Shown: positions 1 to 9,518 of the stretch, piece by piece
How the letters are laid out: each line of letters starts with the position of its first letter
Numbering within the stretch: position 1 is the stretch's first letter
Source of the DNA: Bryobacteraceae bacterium
Lineage (GTDB): Bacteria; Acidobacteriota; Terriglobia; Bryobacterales; Bryobacteraceae
Length of the DNA stretch: 64,000 bases
Direction: 5' to 3'
Assembly: GCA_025056455.1 (NCBI GenBank)
Contig: JANWVY010000006.1
Location: 62,001 to 126,000 of the forward strand
Program-made: the position numbers and the translations under genes
Notes under the pieces: model-generated
Told to the model about the DNA's origin: nothing
Database searches by the model: none
What the model saw: only the letters and a program-made list of their open reading frames with translations

Positions 1-2
1 CG

Positions 3-719
3 CCGAACCAAAAGGGCGGCGGCACGGCGATGTTGTCTCGCGAAGAGCCCATCCAAGCGAAGGCCGCGCGCATGTGGACGCGCCAGCGCCAAACCGTGAT
101 CACCTACGAAGGCCAAGCAGTCCTCTGGCAGGGAGCAAGCCGTTTACAAGCGGACCGGATTGAAATTGATCGCGCCCGTTCCCTCCTCCTCGCCTACGGA
201 GGGGTCTTCAGCCAGTTGTTGGATCAACCAAGTGACGCCCCTCGCTCCGAACCTTCCAACAGCCCAAAAAATCGAGCCGCCCGCCCTGGCTCGCCGGTCT
301 TCACCCTCATCCGGGCCTCATCCTTGGTTTACAGCGACCAAGAGCGCATGGCTCACTACAGCGGAGGCGTAAGCCTAAAACGCGGAGACCTCGACGTCAA
401 ATCCCAACAGTTGCGAGCGTTTTTTAAGGATTCCTCGCAAACGAAACCAGGCGAATCGTCACTTGAGCGGGCCGTGGCCGATGGCTCGGTTCTCATTATT
501 CAAGATCTGGCTGGCCGTACCAAACGAGGGTCCTCCGAACATGCTGAATACTTCGTCGCCGAGGGACGCGTGGTTCTCGAAGGAGGCCAGCCGCAACTTG
601 AAGATTCCGTGCAAGGCCTGACCCGCGGCAAACAATTGATCTACTATGCCAACGATGATAGGCTGCTCGTGAATGGGGTCCCTCAACATCCAGCCGTGAG
701 CAAAGTTCGGCGCAAATAG
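3..719 (+). CDS. OstA/LptA-like LPS transport protein, 5' end cut off by the window
   Basis: Probable periplasmic OstA/LptA-family protein, which carries lipopolysaccharide from the inner to the outer membrane. The frame is open to the left edge of the window (no stop before the first ATG at 30), so the N-terminus and any signal peptide lie outside. What is visible has two OstA-like beta repeats, each with an 'A..M......V.Y.G.AVLWQG.....A..I..' pattern of alternating hydrophobic residues: one near residues 10-60, the second around the VADGSVLIIQD and EGRVVLEGGQPQ stretches. A proline- and serine-rich linker lies between them. The stop is 3 nt before an lptB start, and this gene order is the usual one for LPS-export loci. 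The call rests on pattern plus neighbour. It could instead be the C-terminal part of a longer LptC-LptA fusion. Confidence 0.75.
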   Translation, partial: PNQKGGGTAMLSREEPIQAKAARMWTRQRQTVITYEGQAVLWQGASRLQADRIEIDRARSLLLAYGGVFSQLLDQPSDAPRSEPSNSPKNRAARPGSPVFTLIRASSLVYSDQERMAHYSGGVSLKRGDLDVKSQQLRAFFKDSSQTKPGESSLERAVADGSVLIIQDLAGRTKRGSSEHAEYFVAEGRVVLEGGQPQLEDSVQGLTRGKQLIYYANDDRLLVNGVPQHPAVSKVRRK

Positions 720-722
720 ATC

Positions 723-1445
723 ATGCCCGTTCTGCAAGCTTCTGAGCTTTCCAAAAGTTATCGCGGACGCAAGGTTGTGGACGGCGTTTCTCTTTCGGTG
801 TCCAACGGAGAAGTGGTCGGGCTGCTCGGCCCGAACGGCGCTGGTAAGACCACATCCTTCTACATGATTGTTGGGCTCATCACTCCCGACTCGGGAAAAG
901 TGCTTCTGGATAACGAAGACATCACTTCCCTGGCCATGTACCAGCGCGCACGGAAAGGCATTAGCTACTTGCCCCAGGAGGCCTCCGTCTTCCGCCGTCT
1001 GACGGTTGAAGAAAACCTCATGGCAGTGCTCGAAACCATGCCCTTAAGCAATGCCAAGCGACGGGAGCGCATGACCAAGTTAGTGGAAATGCTGGGTCTT
1101 GGCGCTGTGCGCCAAAGCAAGGGCTATGTTCTTTCGGGCGGAGAACGTCGGCGCGTGGAAATCGCCCGCTCCTTAGTCATTGAGCCGAACTTCCTCCTAC
1201 TAGACGAGCCTTTTTCCGGCATCGACCCCATTCAAGTGATGGAATTACAGCGCATCGTCTTCGATCTGAAGCGCGCCGGCATCGGCATTCTCGTCACGGA
1301 CCATAACGTACGCGAAACGCTGGCTGTCACCGACCGTGCCTACATTATCAACGAGGGCAGAATTTTTCGCGCCGGCACGCCCGAGGCCTTGGGCCGGGAC
1401 CCCGAAGTGAAACGCGTCTATCTGGGCGAAAGTTTTGCGCTTTGA
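723..1445 (+). CDS. lptB: LPS export ABC transporter ATP-binding protein LptB
   Basis: Cytoplasmic ATPase of the LptBFG complex, which extracts LPS from the inner membrane and pushes it along the Lpt bridge. The 240 aa protein has normal family length. Walker A is GPNGAGKTT (about residues 36-44), the Q-loop is YLPQEASVF, the ABC signature is LSGGERRR, Walker B is [12 protein letters not shown], and the switch histidine is in [10 protein letters not shown]. The last two blocks are characteristic of LptB rather than of a generic importer ATPase. The ATG at 723 follows the stop of the OstA-like gene by 3 nt, so the two are probably co-transcribed. A TonB-dependent receptor starts 48 nt downstream with no terminator seen between them. 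Confidence 0.95.
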   Translation: MPVLQASELSKSYRGRKVVDGVSLSVSNGEVVGLLGPNGAGKTTSFYMIVGLITPDSGKVLLDNEDITSLAMYQRARKGISYLPQEASVFRRLTVEENLMAVLETMPLSNAKRRERMTKLVEMLGLGAVRQSKGYVLSGGERRRVEIARSLVIEPNFLLLDEPFSGIDPIQVMELQRIVFDLKRAGIGILVTDHNVRETLAVTDRAYIINEGRIFRAGTPEALGRDPEVKRVYLGESFAL

Positions 1446-1493
1446 GCGCGCATTAGCCCTTTCATTCCCCACCAATACTGGTAGTCTAAAGCC

Positions 1494-4400
1494 ATGAGTC
1501 GAGTTTTCGGGGTTTTCTCTCTTCTTTGGGCGCTCGCAAGCGCGCAAACCTTTAATGCCCGCATTACGGGAACCATCAAAGACGCAACCGACGCCGTTGT
1601 CCCGGGCGCCACGGTAACGGCCATAGAAGTCTCTACGAGGGTGCGTAAAACGGCGGTTTCCGAAGCCTCCGGTGTGTACAACATTCCCTTACTTCTGCCC
1701 GGGACCTATGAGGTGACCGTCGAACTTGCGGGTTTTCAAACACAAGTGCGCCGCGACGTCCGCCTCGAAGTCAACCAGACGGCCACACTTGACTTCCAGC
1801 TTGCTCCCTCGCAGGTGGCCTCTCGTGTGGAAGTAACGGCCGAGATCCCGCTGCTTCAATCCGAGACTTCCAGTGTCGGCGCCACGCTGGAAAACAAGCT
1901 AATCACCCAGTTCCCTCTCATTCAACGCGACATCATGGGCTTGTTGCGCAGCATTCCGGGAGTGATTTCGGCCTCCCAAGTCGGCGACGCTCGGGGTGGA
2001 CGCAATGTCTTTAACTCCAACTTTTCAGTCGCCGGCGGCCGCACTTCAACCAACGAGGTGCTCCTCGATGGCGCGCCGAATACGATTGGCGATTTCAACG
2101 GTGTGGCCATCGTCCCGCCGCAAGATTCGGTGCAAGAGTTTCGCGTCGAGACATCTACCTATTCCGCGGAGTTCGGCCGTAGCGGCGGCGGCGCCGTCAA
2201 TATCGTCACTAAAAATGGAACCAACGATTTTCGCGGCACTGTCAACTACTATCACCAAAACGATGCTTTCAACGCCAACAGCTTTACCAATAACCGCAAC
2301 CGTCTTGCAAAACCCATCGTACGGCGGCACCAGTATGGGATGACCTTTGGCGGCCCGGTGCTCGTTCCCCGTCTCTACAATGGCAAAAACAAAACATTTT
2401 TCTTTACCAGCTTTGAAGGGCGACGGGAAAACGATCCCATCGGTCCGAGCCTCTTCAGCTCTCCCACCGAACGCGAGCGCGCGGGAGATTTTTCCCAAAC
2501 CGTTGCTGTGATCAACAACCAGCCCCAGGTAATCCGCATCTTCGATCCCGCCACCTCGCGAATTGTCGGTGGGGTCCGCACCCGCGATCCCTTCCCGGGT
2601 AACATCATTCCGGGCTCGCGGATCCATCCCGTCGCACGGCGGGTCTTGCAGGATTACCCTCTCGGCAATATCGAAGGCAATCCGGTCACCAACCGCCAGA
2701 ACTACTTCTTTCGTGACGTGTTGAGATTTAGCCGGGACCTGTTTTCTACGCGGATTGACCAGTTCTTCAGCGAAAAACACCGCCTCTTTGGCCGTTTCAA
2801 CATCCAGGAAAATCTCCAGGCGTTTCCTGGCAAGATCGTGCGTTTCGCCGACACGACTTCGGTCCGCGACACCTTCCGCAATGTGGGCCTGGATGACACC
2901 TACCAGATCACCTCGCGGCTTTCCAATGTTTTCCGCTTGAGCTGGGCACGCTTCCGCGCCAATCAATTTCCCAAGGCGACCTTAGGCTTCGACCCCACAA
3001 CCCTTGGCTTGCCCTCTTATCTGCGCGATAACGCCGCGGTGCTGTTTTATCCCAACTTCAGTTTTGGCTTCACCGACATGGGCGGGCGGGCCTACAACAA
3101 TCAACCTCGAGACACCTATGGCGCGCAAGAGCAAATGGTGTACGTCAAGGGCGGACACAACATGCGCTTCGGCGGGGAATGGCGCATTTACAAGTTCTAT
3201 CCTTTTCAAATTTTCAATCCCACCGGAGCATTTAGTTTCGGCGCCAGCTTCACCCAGCAGGATCACCAAGCTGCGACGCGTCCAAACGAAGGCTTCGGTC
3301 TTGCCAGCTTCTTGCTCGGTGTCGGCTCGTTCTCCTTTGAACGGGTGGAGCCGCTGAGCGCCTACAGCCACTACTATGGCGTCTACTTCCAGGACGACTG
3401 GAAGATCACGCCGCGTCTCACCCTAAATCTCGGCCTGCGCTGGGAGACCGAGACGGGTACGGCAGAATCCCACAACCGGCTCACCTATTTCGACGCCCAG
3501 GCGCAAAATCCTCTGGTCAACCGCCCGGGCGCCATTTTCTTTACAGGTGGCGGCAAGCCTCGTTCCGTCCGTGACCCCAATTTCCGCAACTTCGGTCCCC
3601 GTCTCGGTTTTGCCTACCGCCTGAACAACAAAAGTGTCGTGCGCGGTGGTTACGGCATTTTCTATCTGCCCATCGGACTTGAGACTGGCGTTGTCAGCAC
3701 CCCCTTTGACTTCAACATTCCAGCCGTTTCGGTGAATCCCGACTTTACGCCTCGCACCACGCTCAGCGATCCTTTCGGTGGCGGTCTGAATCTCACCGTG
3801 AACCGGATCACGGATGGCACCTACTTGACGGGCAGCTTCCCAAGCCGGGGTACGGTCGTGCGCCGCGTTCCTGCTGGCTACATCCAACAGTGGAATTTCG
3901 CGCTCTCGCGCCAGCTCGGCCGCAGCAATGTTGTGGACGCTACGTATTTTGGCTCGCGCGGCGTGAAACTGCCGCTGCCTAGCGTGCAATTAAACCAAAT
4001 CCACCCCGACAATCTCGCCCGGGGCGGAGCCTTCTTGAACGAACGCGTCCCCAACCCCTTTCTGGGTCAAATCACTACTGGCCCCCTGGCGCAGCCGACC
4101 GTTTTCCGCATGCAGCTTCTCAAACCTTATCCCCACTATGCGACCCCGAGCCTGACCGACGCCTATGGAGGCAGTCTGCTCGCCAACCGCTATCCCGCTG
4201 GCGACAGCATTTTTCACGCCGCGACTTTCAAATTCGAACGCCGGTTTTCTGCGGGCCTTTCGGTGAGCGCCCACTACACGATCTCCAAACTCATCGATAT
4301 TGGCGGCGTCGGCAACGGCAATGCCTTCAACGATCCTTCTGCTTTGCGCGATATTTACAACATCCGGCTGGAGCGCTCGGTCTCGCGTTGGGACGTACCG

Positions 4401-4982
4401 CAACGGCTCATCATCACCTACGCCTATGAATTGCCTTTCGGCAAGGGAAAGAGGCTACTCAACCGCGGCGGCCTGCTCGATTACCTGGTTGGCGGCTGGA
4501 CGCTGTTTGGCTTCCATACTTATGAGAGCGGACGCCCAATCGACATCGGTGGCCCCAACCTATCGCGGCTCGGCGGCGCTGAGCCTTCGCGAGCCAGCGT
4601 GGTTGCCGGCCAGCAGCCAAAGCTGCCGCTCGCGCAATCACGCGCCAATGCACGCGACTTTGACCCCATTTGTTTCTGCACCAAACCTTGGTTCAACACG
4701 GCCGCCTTTACCGTTACTCCCGAATTTGTCATCCCTAACGGACCGCGGTTTCTACCCAATGTGCGGCAAGACACGACCAAGAACTGGGACCTCTCTGTGG
4801 ACAAGAACGTACGGCTCAAGGAGCGCTGGACCCTCATCTTGCAAGGGCGCTTCTTTAATGCGCTGAATCAAGTTTACTTTGCTGGACCGGTCACGGCAGT
4901 GAATTCCGCAGTGTTCGGCTCGACGACTGCGGTCAATTCGGCCCCGCGCCGGATCGAAGTTGGCGCTAAGATCGCTTTCTAA
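1494..4982 (+). CDS. Oar-like TonB-dependent outer-membrane receptor 1
   Basis: Large (1162 aa) outer-membrane receptor of the Oar/acidobacterial type. It starts with a short signal peptide (hydrophobic FGVFSLLWALASA, cleavage near ASAQ). A carboxypeptidase-regulatory-like (CarboxypepD_reg) domain follows at about residues 22-100, with DATDAVVPGATVTA and GVYNIPLLLPGTYEVTVE. The plug domain comes next (TNEVLLDGAPN; FRVETSTYSAEFGRSGGGAVNIVT at about 185-240), then a long 22-strand-type barrel ending in KIAF, an aromatic C-terminus typical of outer-membrane proteins. The substrate cannot be read from sequence; such receptors in Acidobacteria are usually assigned to complex carbohydrates or peptides. 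A TAGTCT hexamer (1482-1487) lies 6 nt before the ATG, and no Shine-Dalgarno sequence is visible. Confidence 0.92.
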   Translation: MSRVFGVFSLLWALASAQTFNARITGTIKDATDAVVPGATVTAIEVSTRVRKTAVSEASGVYNIPLLLPGTYEVTVELAGFQTQVRRDVRLEVNQTATLDFQLAPSQVASRVEVTAEIPLLQSETSSVGATLENKLITQFPLIQRDIMGLLRSIPGVISASQVGDARGGRNVFNSNFSVAGGRTSTNEVLLDGAPNTIGDFNGVAIVPPQDSVQEFRVETSTYSAEFGRSGGGAVNIVTKNGTNDFRGTVNYYHQNDAFNANSFTNNRNRLAKPIVRRHQYGMTFGGPVLVPRLYNGKNKTFFFTSFEGRRENDPIGPSLFSSPTERERAGDFSQTVAVINNQPQVIRIFDPATSRIVGGVRTRDPFPGNIIPGSRIHPVARRVLQDYPLGNIEGNPVTNRQNYFFRDVLRFSRDLFSTRIDQFFSEKHRLFGRFNIQENLQAFPGKIVRFADTTSVRDTFRNVGLDDTYQITSRLSNVFRLSWARFRANQFPKATLGFDPTTLGLPSYLRDNAAVLFYPNFSFGFTDMGGRAYNNQPRDTYGAQEQMVYVKGGHNMRFGGEWRIYKFYPFQIFNPTGAFSFGASFTQQDHQAATRPNEGFGLASFLLGVGSFSFERVEPLSAYSHYYGVYFQDDWKITPRLTLNLGLRWETETGTAESHNRLTYFDAQAQNPLVNRPGAIFFTGGGKPRSVRDPNFRNFGPRLGFAYRLNNKSVVRGGYGIFYLPIGLETGVVSTPFDFNIPAVSVNPDFTPRTTLSDPFGGGLNLTVNRITDGTYLTGSFPSRGTVVRRVPAGYIQQWNFALSRQLGRSNVVDATYFGSRGVKLPLPSVQLNQIHPDNLARGGAFLNERVPNPFLGQITTGPLAQPTVFRMQLLKPYPHYATPSLTDAYGGSLLANRYPAGDSIFHAATFKFERRFSAGLSVSAHYTISKLIDIGGVGNGNAFNDPSALRDIYNIRLERSVSRWDVPQRLIITYAYELPFGKGKRLLNRGGLLDYLVGGWTLFGFHTYESGRPIDIGGPNLSRLGGAEPSRASVVAGQQPKLPLAQSRANARDFDPICFCTKPWFNTAAFTVTPEFVIPNGPRFLPNVRQDTTKNWDLSVDKNVRLKERWTLILQGRFFNALNQVYFAGPVTAVNSAVFGSTTAVNSAPRRIEVGAKIAF

Positions 4983-5069
4983 CGAGAAACGCGTTCTGGT
5001 ACCGGCGCCCGCTGGCTGTCGAATGAGGACGCACTGCCGCAGCGCGCGGCGAGTGTTAAGCTGACAGCT

Positions 5070-5699
5070 GTGGCTGGGAACACCCAAAAACTCGTTTCGG
5101 CCTGCGCCGAATGCGTCACCACCTTGCAGTCCCACCGAATCGAGGGCCTGCAGCAATATCCTTCTCGACTGTTTCGTTCCGCCGACGGGAGGATGCGGGC
5201 CGACTTTGGCGATACCTCCGTGTTGACCAAGCTGGGCGATCCGCGAGCCTACATCCTCGACCATCTCAGAAAGGAAGTACGCGTCCTTGAACCACCACCC
5301 ATGCCCCAAGCGCCGCTGCCTTCCTGGAATCCTTCCTCCTTACCCGCTTGGCAACCACCGGCTGACGCTGCAACCGTCGAAGAGCTAGGCCGCAAAATGA
5401 TCGACGGCATCGAGGCTGAGGGCAAACGATACCGCATCGCCTTACCCAATCCGCCGCAACTGCCTGATGCTCCGCAAACGCCGCAGCCGGCGGCGATGAT
5501 CACCGAAGTTTGGACCGCAGTCCAGTCGCAGTTACCCGTGTTGACCCGCATCACCGGACCTTTTGGCGAGCAGTTGTGCCGCTGCCGCATCGTGGAATCG
5601 ATGGAGCCCGATCCCAAGCTATTCCAGATCCCCTCGGATTACACTCAGGTGCCCGAGATCCCTCCACCTCCCAAGATGGCGGCGCCTTTGACCCGGTAA
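5070..5699 (+). CDS. Proline-rich protein of an acidobacterial 'RxxxGRxRxE'-type family
   Basis: A 209 aa protein of unknown function, GTG start. The first half has the order FRSADGRMRADFGD ... ITKL-like ... DPRAYILDHLRKEVRVL. The end has ITGPFGEQLCRCRIVESMEPDPKLFQIPSDYT. From memory these match a family common in Acidobacteria, with consensus 'yRDsaGRtRrE ... I.DP...Y.LD...K' and '.G....RL..I...EPdpsLF.vP..Y'. Its role is unknown. The middle (about 75-150) is proline-rich. No signal peptide is visible from the GTG. The reading frame is the same as that of the preceding receptor and stays open from its TAA (4980-4982), so the real start may be a non-standard codon upstream. Confidence 0.6.
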   Translation: MAGNTQKLVSACAECVTTLQSHRIEGLQQYPSRLFRSADGRMRADFGDTSVLTKLGDPRAYILDHLRKEVRVLEPPPMPQAPLPSWNPSSLPAWQPPADAATVEELGRKMIDGIEAEGKRYRIALPNPPQLPDAPQTPQPAAMITEVWTAVQSQLPVLTRITGPFGEQLCRCRIVESMEPDPKLFQIPSDYTQVPEIPPPPKMAAPLTR

Positions 5700-5830
5700 G
5701 GATTGCTGCTCGGAGCGGCCTTCCGGTGTCTGAAAGCCTGCGCGGAATGCTGCAAGAGGCCGAAGCTCCCCGCTTTCGGGCGCGCGGCGAAGGATGGGCC
5801 CTTCCCTCTGTCAGCTTGCATCGCTGTGCC

Positions 5831-5839
5831 TGTTAGAAT
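5831..5839 (+). promoter_or_regulatory. Extended -10 promoter for the cytochrome operon
   Basis: TGTTAGAAT fits an extended -10 (TG-n-TAGAAT, five of six matches to TATAAT). It ends 9 nt before the GTG at 5849, and no ribosome-binding site intervenes. The expected transcription start lies within about 3 nt of the start codon. No convincing -35 was found, which is acceptable for an extended -10 element. Confidence 0.5.
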
Positions 5840-5848
5840 CGAATCGCA

Positions 5849-7363
5849 GTGCTGTGGCTTTGCTGGCTTGTGAGCTTGGCCTATGCGGATGCTCGCTGTG
5901 CGAATTGCCATGCCGAAATCGTCGCCAGCTACCTCCAAACGGGCATGGGGCGGAGCCTTGGTCCCGCTGTCGACGAGGCGCAAACCAGCCGGCAGTGGAG
6001 ACATCCGTTGTCTGGGAGAGAGTTGTTTGTTGAGGGTGGCCTGCGCCATGGAATCCGCTTCCGCCACCTTCGCGCCAGCTACCGGATGGAGTTCGCGATT
6101 GGATCAGGAAACCAGGGCAAAAGCTACGCTTGGCGGCAAGGCGACGCGCTCTTTCAATCCCCAATTGCTTGGTACACAGAGCGGCGCCAGTGGGATTTTT
6201 CTCCCGGTTATCAAGAGGATCCAGCACCGGATTTCTATCGCCCGATCACCACAGAGTGCCTTTTTTGTCATGCTGGCGCCGTGCGGCCCATCGACGGTAC
6301 GCAGAACCGCTATCAGGACCCGCCCTTCCTGCCGGCCGCCATCTCCTGCGACCGCTGTCACGGCGATGGTTCTGACCACATCCGCAGACCGCTTGCTGGC
6401 AACATCGTGAATCCCTCGCGCCTGCCCGCCATCGAGCGCGACAGCGTCTGCGAGGCCTGCCATCTCTCTGGCGAAGCTCGCATTCCTAACCCGGGCAAAG
6501 ACTTTCTGGATTTCCGTCCGGGTCGGAAGCTAGAGGATGTGTTTACTGTTTACGTCCCGGCTCACACCCCGCAGCGGGATTTCAAGGTCGTCAGCCACTC
6601 CGAACAGCTAGCGGCCAGCCGGTGCGCTCAGCACAGCAAGGGGCGCCTTTGGTGTGTCTCCTGTCATGATCCGCATCGCAGGCCGGCTGTTGAAACGCGT
6701 GCCGTCTACTACCGGGCAAAATGCCTGGCCTGTCATCCCAACACGGAAACCAGGCACCAAGGTGTCAGCAGCGATGATTGCACCGGGTGTCATATGCCCC
6801 GCAGGCGGGCCTACGATGGTGGTCATACGGCGTTCACGGACCACCAGATCCGTCGACGGGGCGAGTCCTCGCAGGCGGAGGCGCCTGAGGTTAGATTGCG
6901 GGCTTGGCGGGAACCAGCCTCACCCCTGCGAACGCGGAATTTAGCGCTGGCCTATATCGCCAGTTCGGAAAAACTTCGTGCCCAGCCCGATCTGGCTTTG
7001 GCCCGCTTGCAACAAGGTGTTCTGCTCCTCAACCAGGTGCTGGCCTCTGGCGCTGTCGACGGAGCCGTGGCCCAGGCAGCCGGGTTGCTGTTCCTCAAAC
7101 AAGGCAAGAACGCAGAGGCGGTACGCTGGTTCCGCTTCGCGGTTCAACAGCAGCCCACTCATTCACTCCGGCGATTGAACCTTGCCGCCGCTCTGCTGGC
7201 TCGAGGAGATCGCTCCGCAGCGCGCGCTGAGGCTGTTGAAGCCATCCGGCTCGAGCCTCTTCTCGAGGGAGCCTATGCCCTGCTTGCCGAAATCGAGCCC
7301 GCTCGCGCATCCTACTGGAAAGCGGAGTATCTCAAACGGCTTCCCCAGCGGATCTTGCCATGA
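5849..7363 (+). CDS. Seven-haem c-type cytochrome fused to a TPR domain
   Basis: Exported multihaem protein of 504 aa. A short signal peptide (VLWLCWLVSLAYADA) is followed by seven CxxCH haem c sites: CANCH, CLFCH, CDRCH, CEACH, CVSCH, CLACH and CTGCHMPR. These span roughly residues 17-320. From about 365 to the end there are tetratricopeptide-like helices (NLALAYIASSEK, AGLLFLKQGKNAEAVRWFRFA, LNLAAALLARGDRSAARAEA). Cytochrome-TPR proteins like this occur next to FG-GAP/ASPIC-UnbV proteins in Acidobacteria and Planctomycetes. A periplasmic electron-transfer role is inferred; the partner is unknown. The stop overlaps the next start by 4 nt (ATGA), so the pair is an operon. A seven-haem relative without TPRs lies at 23703. 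Confidence 0.85.
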   Translation: MLWLCWLVSLAYADARCANCHAEIVASYLQTGMGRSLGPAVDEAQTSRQWRHPLSGRELFVEGGLRHGIRFRHLRASYRMEFAIGSGNQGKSYAWRQGDALFQSPIAWYTERRQWDFSPGYQEDPAPDFYRPITTECLFCHAGAVRPIDGTQNRYQDPPFLPAAISCDRCHGDGSDHIRRPLAGNIVNPSRLPAIERDSVCEACHLSGEARIPNPGKDFLDFRPGRKLEDVFTVYVPAHTPQRDFKVVSHSEQLAASRCAQHSKGRLWCVSCHDPHRRPAVETRAVYYRAKCLACHPNTETRHQGVSSDDCTGCHMPRRRAYDGGHTAFTDHQIRRRGESSQAEAPEVRLRAWREPASPLRTRNLALAYIASSEKLRAQPDLALARLQQGVLLLNQVLASGAVDGAVAQAAGLLFLKQGKNAEAVRWFRFAVQQQPTHSLRRLNLAAALLARGDRSAARAEAVEAIRLEPLLEGAYALLAEIEPARASYWKAEYLKRLPQRILP

Positions 7364-9510
7364 AAACCTTGCTCGCCTTCTTCGCCGCGGCCCTCCTACT
7401 TGCACAAGGGAGTGCTGTGCGCGAGCAAGCAACACGCCTATTTCGAGAACAGAAATTTCGGGAAGCCGCGGCAGCGCTGGAGGCGTGGCTCCGCGAGGAC
7501 CCGAACGACAAACAGGCACGCTACCTACTTGCCTTAAGCTGGCAACAAGCCGGCGATTACGCCAAGGCCGAAGCGGAACTTCTGACCCTCGTTCAGCGCG
7601 AGCCTGCGTGGGCCCAAGCCCAATACGCCTTGGCCCGGTTACTTTTTTTTCGCGGGCGGTTTGAGGAGGCTCTAAGCTGGAACGCCCGGGCTGAAAAGCT
7701 CGGCGAACCGCGTGTTCGCACCCGGCACCTTCAAGCTCGCATCGAGGAGGAGCGCGGCAATTATCTCGAAGCGCTTGAGGCCTACCGCAGCGCGGTTGCC
7801 GCCGACCGCAAACACGCCGATTCCTTATCTGGTGAAGCTTCGGTGCTGTTTAAGCTCGGCCGCTGGGCGGAAGCGAAATCCTCAGCTCAGTCCGCTCTCC
7901 GGTTGGATCCATCCCACACCGAAGCCAAGCGGATTCTCGAACAGGTGGAACGCGCTGCCACTCTACCACCTTCTCCCTCCCAACCTGCCGCCGGCGTTCG
8001 CTTTGAGCGCAAATCAATCCCTTTCCGGTTGGAACACTTCCCAACGCCTGACAAACAGCTGGTTTCTACGATGGCGGGCGGACTCGCCATCTTTGACTAC
8101 GATCAGGACGGGCGGTTGGATCTGTTTTTTACCAACGGCGCAGAGTTGCCAGCTCTGCGCAAAACTGGCCCGCGTTTCTTTAACCGTCTGTACCGCAACC
8201 TCGGCGACTGGCAGTTTGAGGACGTAACCGAGCAAGCTGGACTTCAAGGTGACGGCTTCTCAATCGGCGCCGCCGTTGGTGATTTCGACAGAGACGGCTG
8301 GCTCGACCTGTTTGTGGCCGGGGCAGGACGAAACCTTCTCTATCACAATCGCGGGGGACGCTTCGATTTGCTCCGTGACTCTGGCATCCGCGACGAAAAG
8401 TTCAGCGTCGCCGCCGCCTGGCTGGACTACGATTTCGACGGCCTCCTCGATCTCTTTGTTGTCAATTATCTGGATTGGACCCCCAAAATCGACCGCTTCT
8501 GCGGCGACCCTTCCCGCGGGTTGCGCGTCTACTGCCATCCAAGCGAATTCCGCGGAACTTCCAACAAACTTTACCGTAACCTCGGCGGGGGAAGATTTGA
8601 AGATGTCAGCGAGCGAGCCGGCATCGCCCAGCATACAGGCAAAGGAATGAGCGTCGCCGTTGCCGATTACGATGCGGATGGCAGGCCGGACTTGTTTGTC
8701 ACGAATGATACCCTGCCGAATTTCTTGTTTCGCAACACGGGTCAAGGCTTTGAGGAGGTGGCGCTTGCCGCGGGCGTTGCCTTCAATGACATGGGTAAGC
8801 CAGTCTCATCGATGGGTGCCGAGTTTACGGATTATGACAACGACGGCCGGCCTGATATTCTCTTTACGGCGCTAGTGGGCGAGACCTTTCCTTTGTTTCG
8901 CAATTTGGGCGGCAGCTTTCGTGACGTCACCTATCCCTCCCGAGTCGGACTTTTCACCGTGCGCCGCAGCGGCTGGGGTGTCGCGCTTGCCGATCTCAAC
9001 AACGACGGCCTTAAGGATATCGCCACGGCCAATTCGCACGTCACCGATAACATCGAGCAGTTTCGCTCCGAACGCTACCGCGAGCCCAACCTCATCCTGC
9101 TCAACGAGGGCGGGGCATTCCGTTTTGGCGGCGAACTCGGCCCGCCAGCCGCAAACCGCGGCTTGGCGGCTGCCGATCTCGACGGAGATGGCCTGCTGGA
9201 CTTGGTGGTAACCGTACTCGGCGAGCCAGCCCAAATCTGGCGGAACACCACGCCACGAGCTGGCAACTGGATTTCCGTTCAAGCTCCCTATGGGGCGCGG
9301 GTCCGAGCGGGCCGGCAATGGCAACAGATGTACTCCTCCCGCGGCTACGCCTCGAGCGTTTGCTGCCTCCTGCATTTTGGAATCGCAACAGCGGCAGAGA
9401 CGGACCTCGAGGTCCTCTCGCCCAACGGGCAAAAACAACTCTTCGAGAAGGTTACAGCCGGCCAGACCCTCATCCTCACGCCTCCCAGCCGGCCTCCCTC
9501 CCGGCCGTAA
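7360..9510 (+). CDS. TPR + FG-GAP/VCBS propeller + ASPIC/UnbV protein (CRTAC1-like)
   Basis: Secreted 716 aa protein. A signal peptide (MKTLLAFFAAALLLAQGSA) is followed by TPRs over about residues 20-195 (FREQKFREAAAALEAWL; ARYLLALSWQQAGDYAKAEAEL; YLEALEAYRSAVAAD). An integrin-like beta-propeller spans about 225-630, with repeated calcium-binding FG-GAP/VCBS motifs such as DYDQDGRLDLFF, DFDRDGWLDLFV, DYDFDGLLDLFV, DYDADGRPDLFV, DYDNDGRPDILF, DLNNDGLKDIAT and DLDGDGLLDLVV. A C-terminal ASPIC/UnbV module follows (GARVRAGRQW ... SSRGYASSV ... LHFGIA). Its role is unknown; a surface binding or scaffolding partner of the upstream cytochrome is plausible because they overlap by 4 nt. It ends 8 nt from the end of the convergent receptor gene. 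Confidence 0.88.
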   Translation: MKTLLAFFAAALLLAQGSAVREQATRLFREQKFREAAAALEAWLREDPNDKQARYLLALSWQQAGDYAKAEAELLTLVQREPAWAQAQYALARLLFFRGRFEEALSWNARAEKLGEPRVRTRHLQARIEEERGNYLEALEAYRSAVAADRKHADSLSGEASVLFKLGRWAEAKSSAQSALRLDPSHTEAKRILEQVERAATLPPSPSQPAAGVRFERKSIPFRLEHFPTPDKQLVSTMAGGLAIFDYDQDGRLDLFFTNGAELPALRKTGPRFFNRLYRNLGDWQFEDVTEQAGLQGDGFSIGAAVGDFDRDGWLDLFVAGAGRNLLYHNRGGRFDLLRDSGIRDEKFSVAAAWLDYDFDGLLDLFVVNYLDWTPKIDRFCGDPSRGLRVYCHPSEFRGTSNKLYRNLGGGRFEDVSERAGIAQHTGKGMSVAVADYDADGRPDLFVTNDTLPNFLFRNTGQGFEEVALAAGVAFNDMGKPVSSMGAEFTDYDNDGRPDILFTALVGETFPLFRNLGGSFRDVTYPSRVGLFTVRRSGWGVALADLNNDGLKDIATANSHVTDNIEQFRSERYREPNLILLNEGGAFRFGGELGPPAANRGLAAADLDGDGLLDLVVTVLGEPAQIWRNTTPRAGNWISVQAPYGARVRAGRQWQQMYSSRGYASSVCCLLHFGIATAAETDLEVLSPNGQKQLFEKVTAGQTLILTPPSRPPSRP

Positions 9511-9518
9511 TCTGCGTT

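Noticed and set aside
2046-2966. 306-codon open frame on the minus strand.
   Set aside because: Antisense to receptor 1, with no start context or motif.
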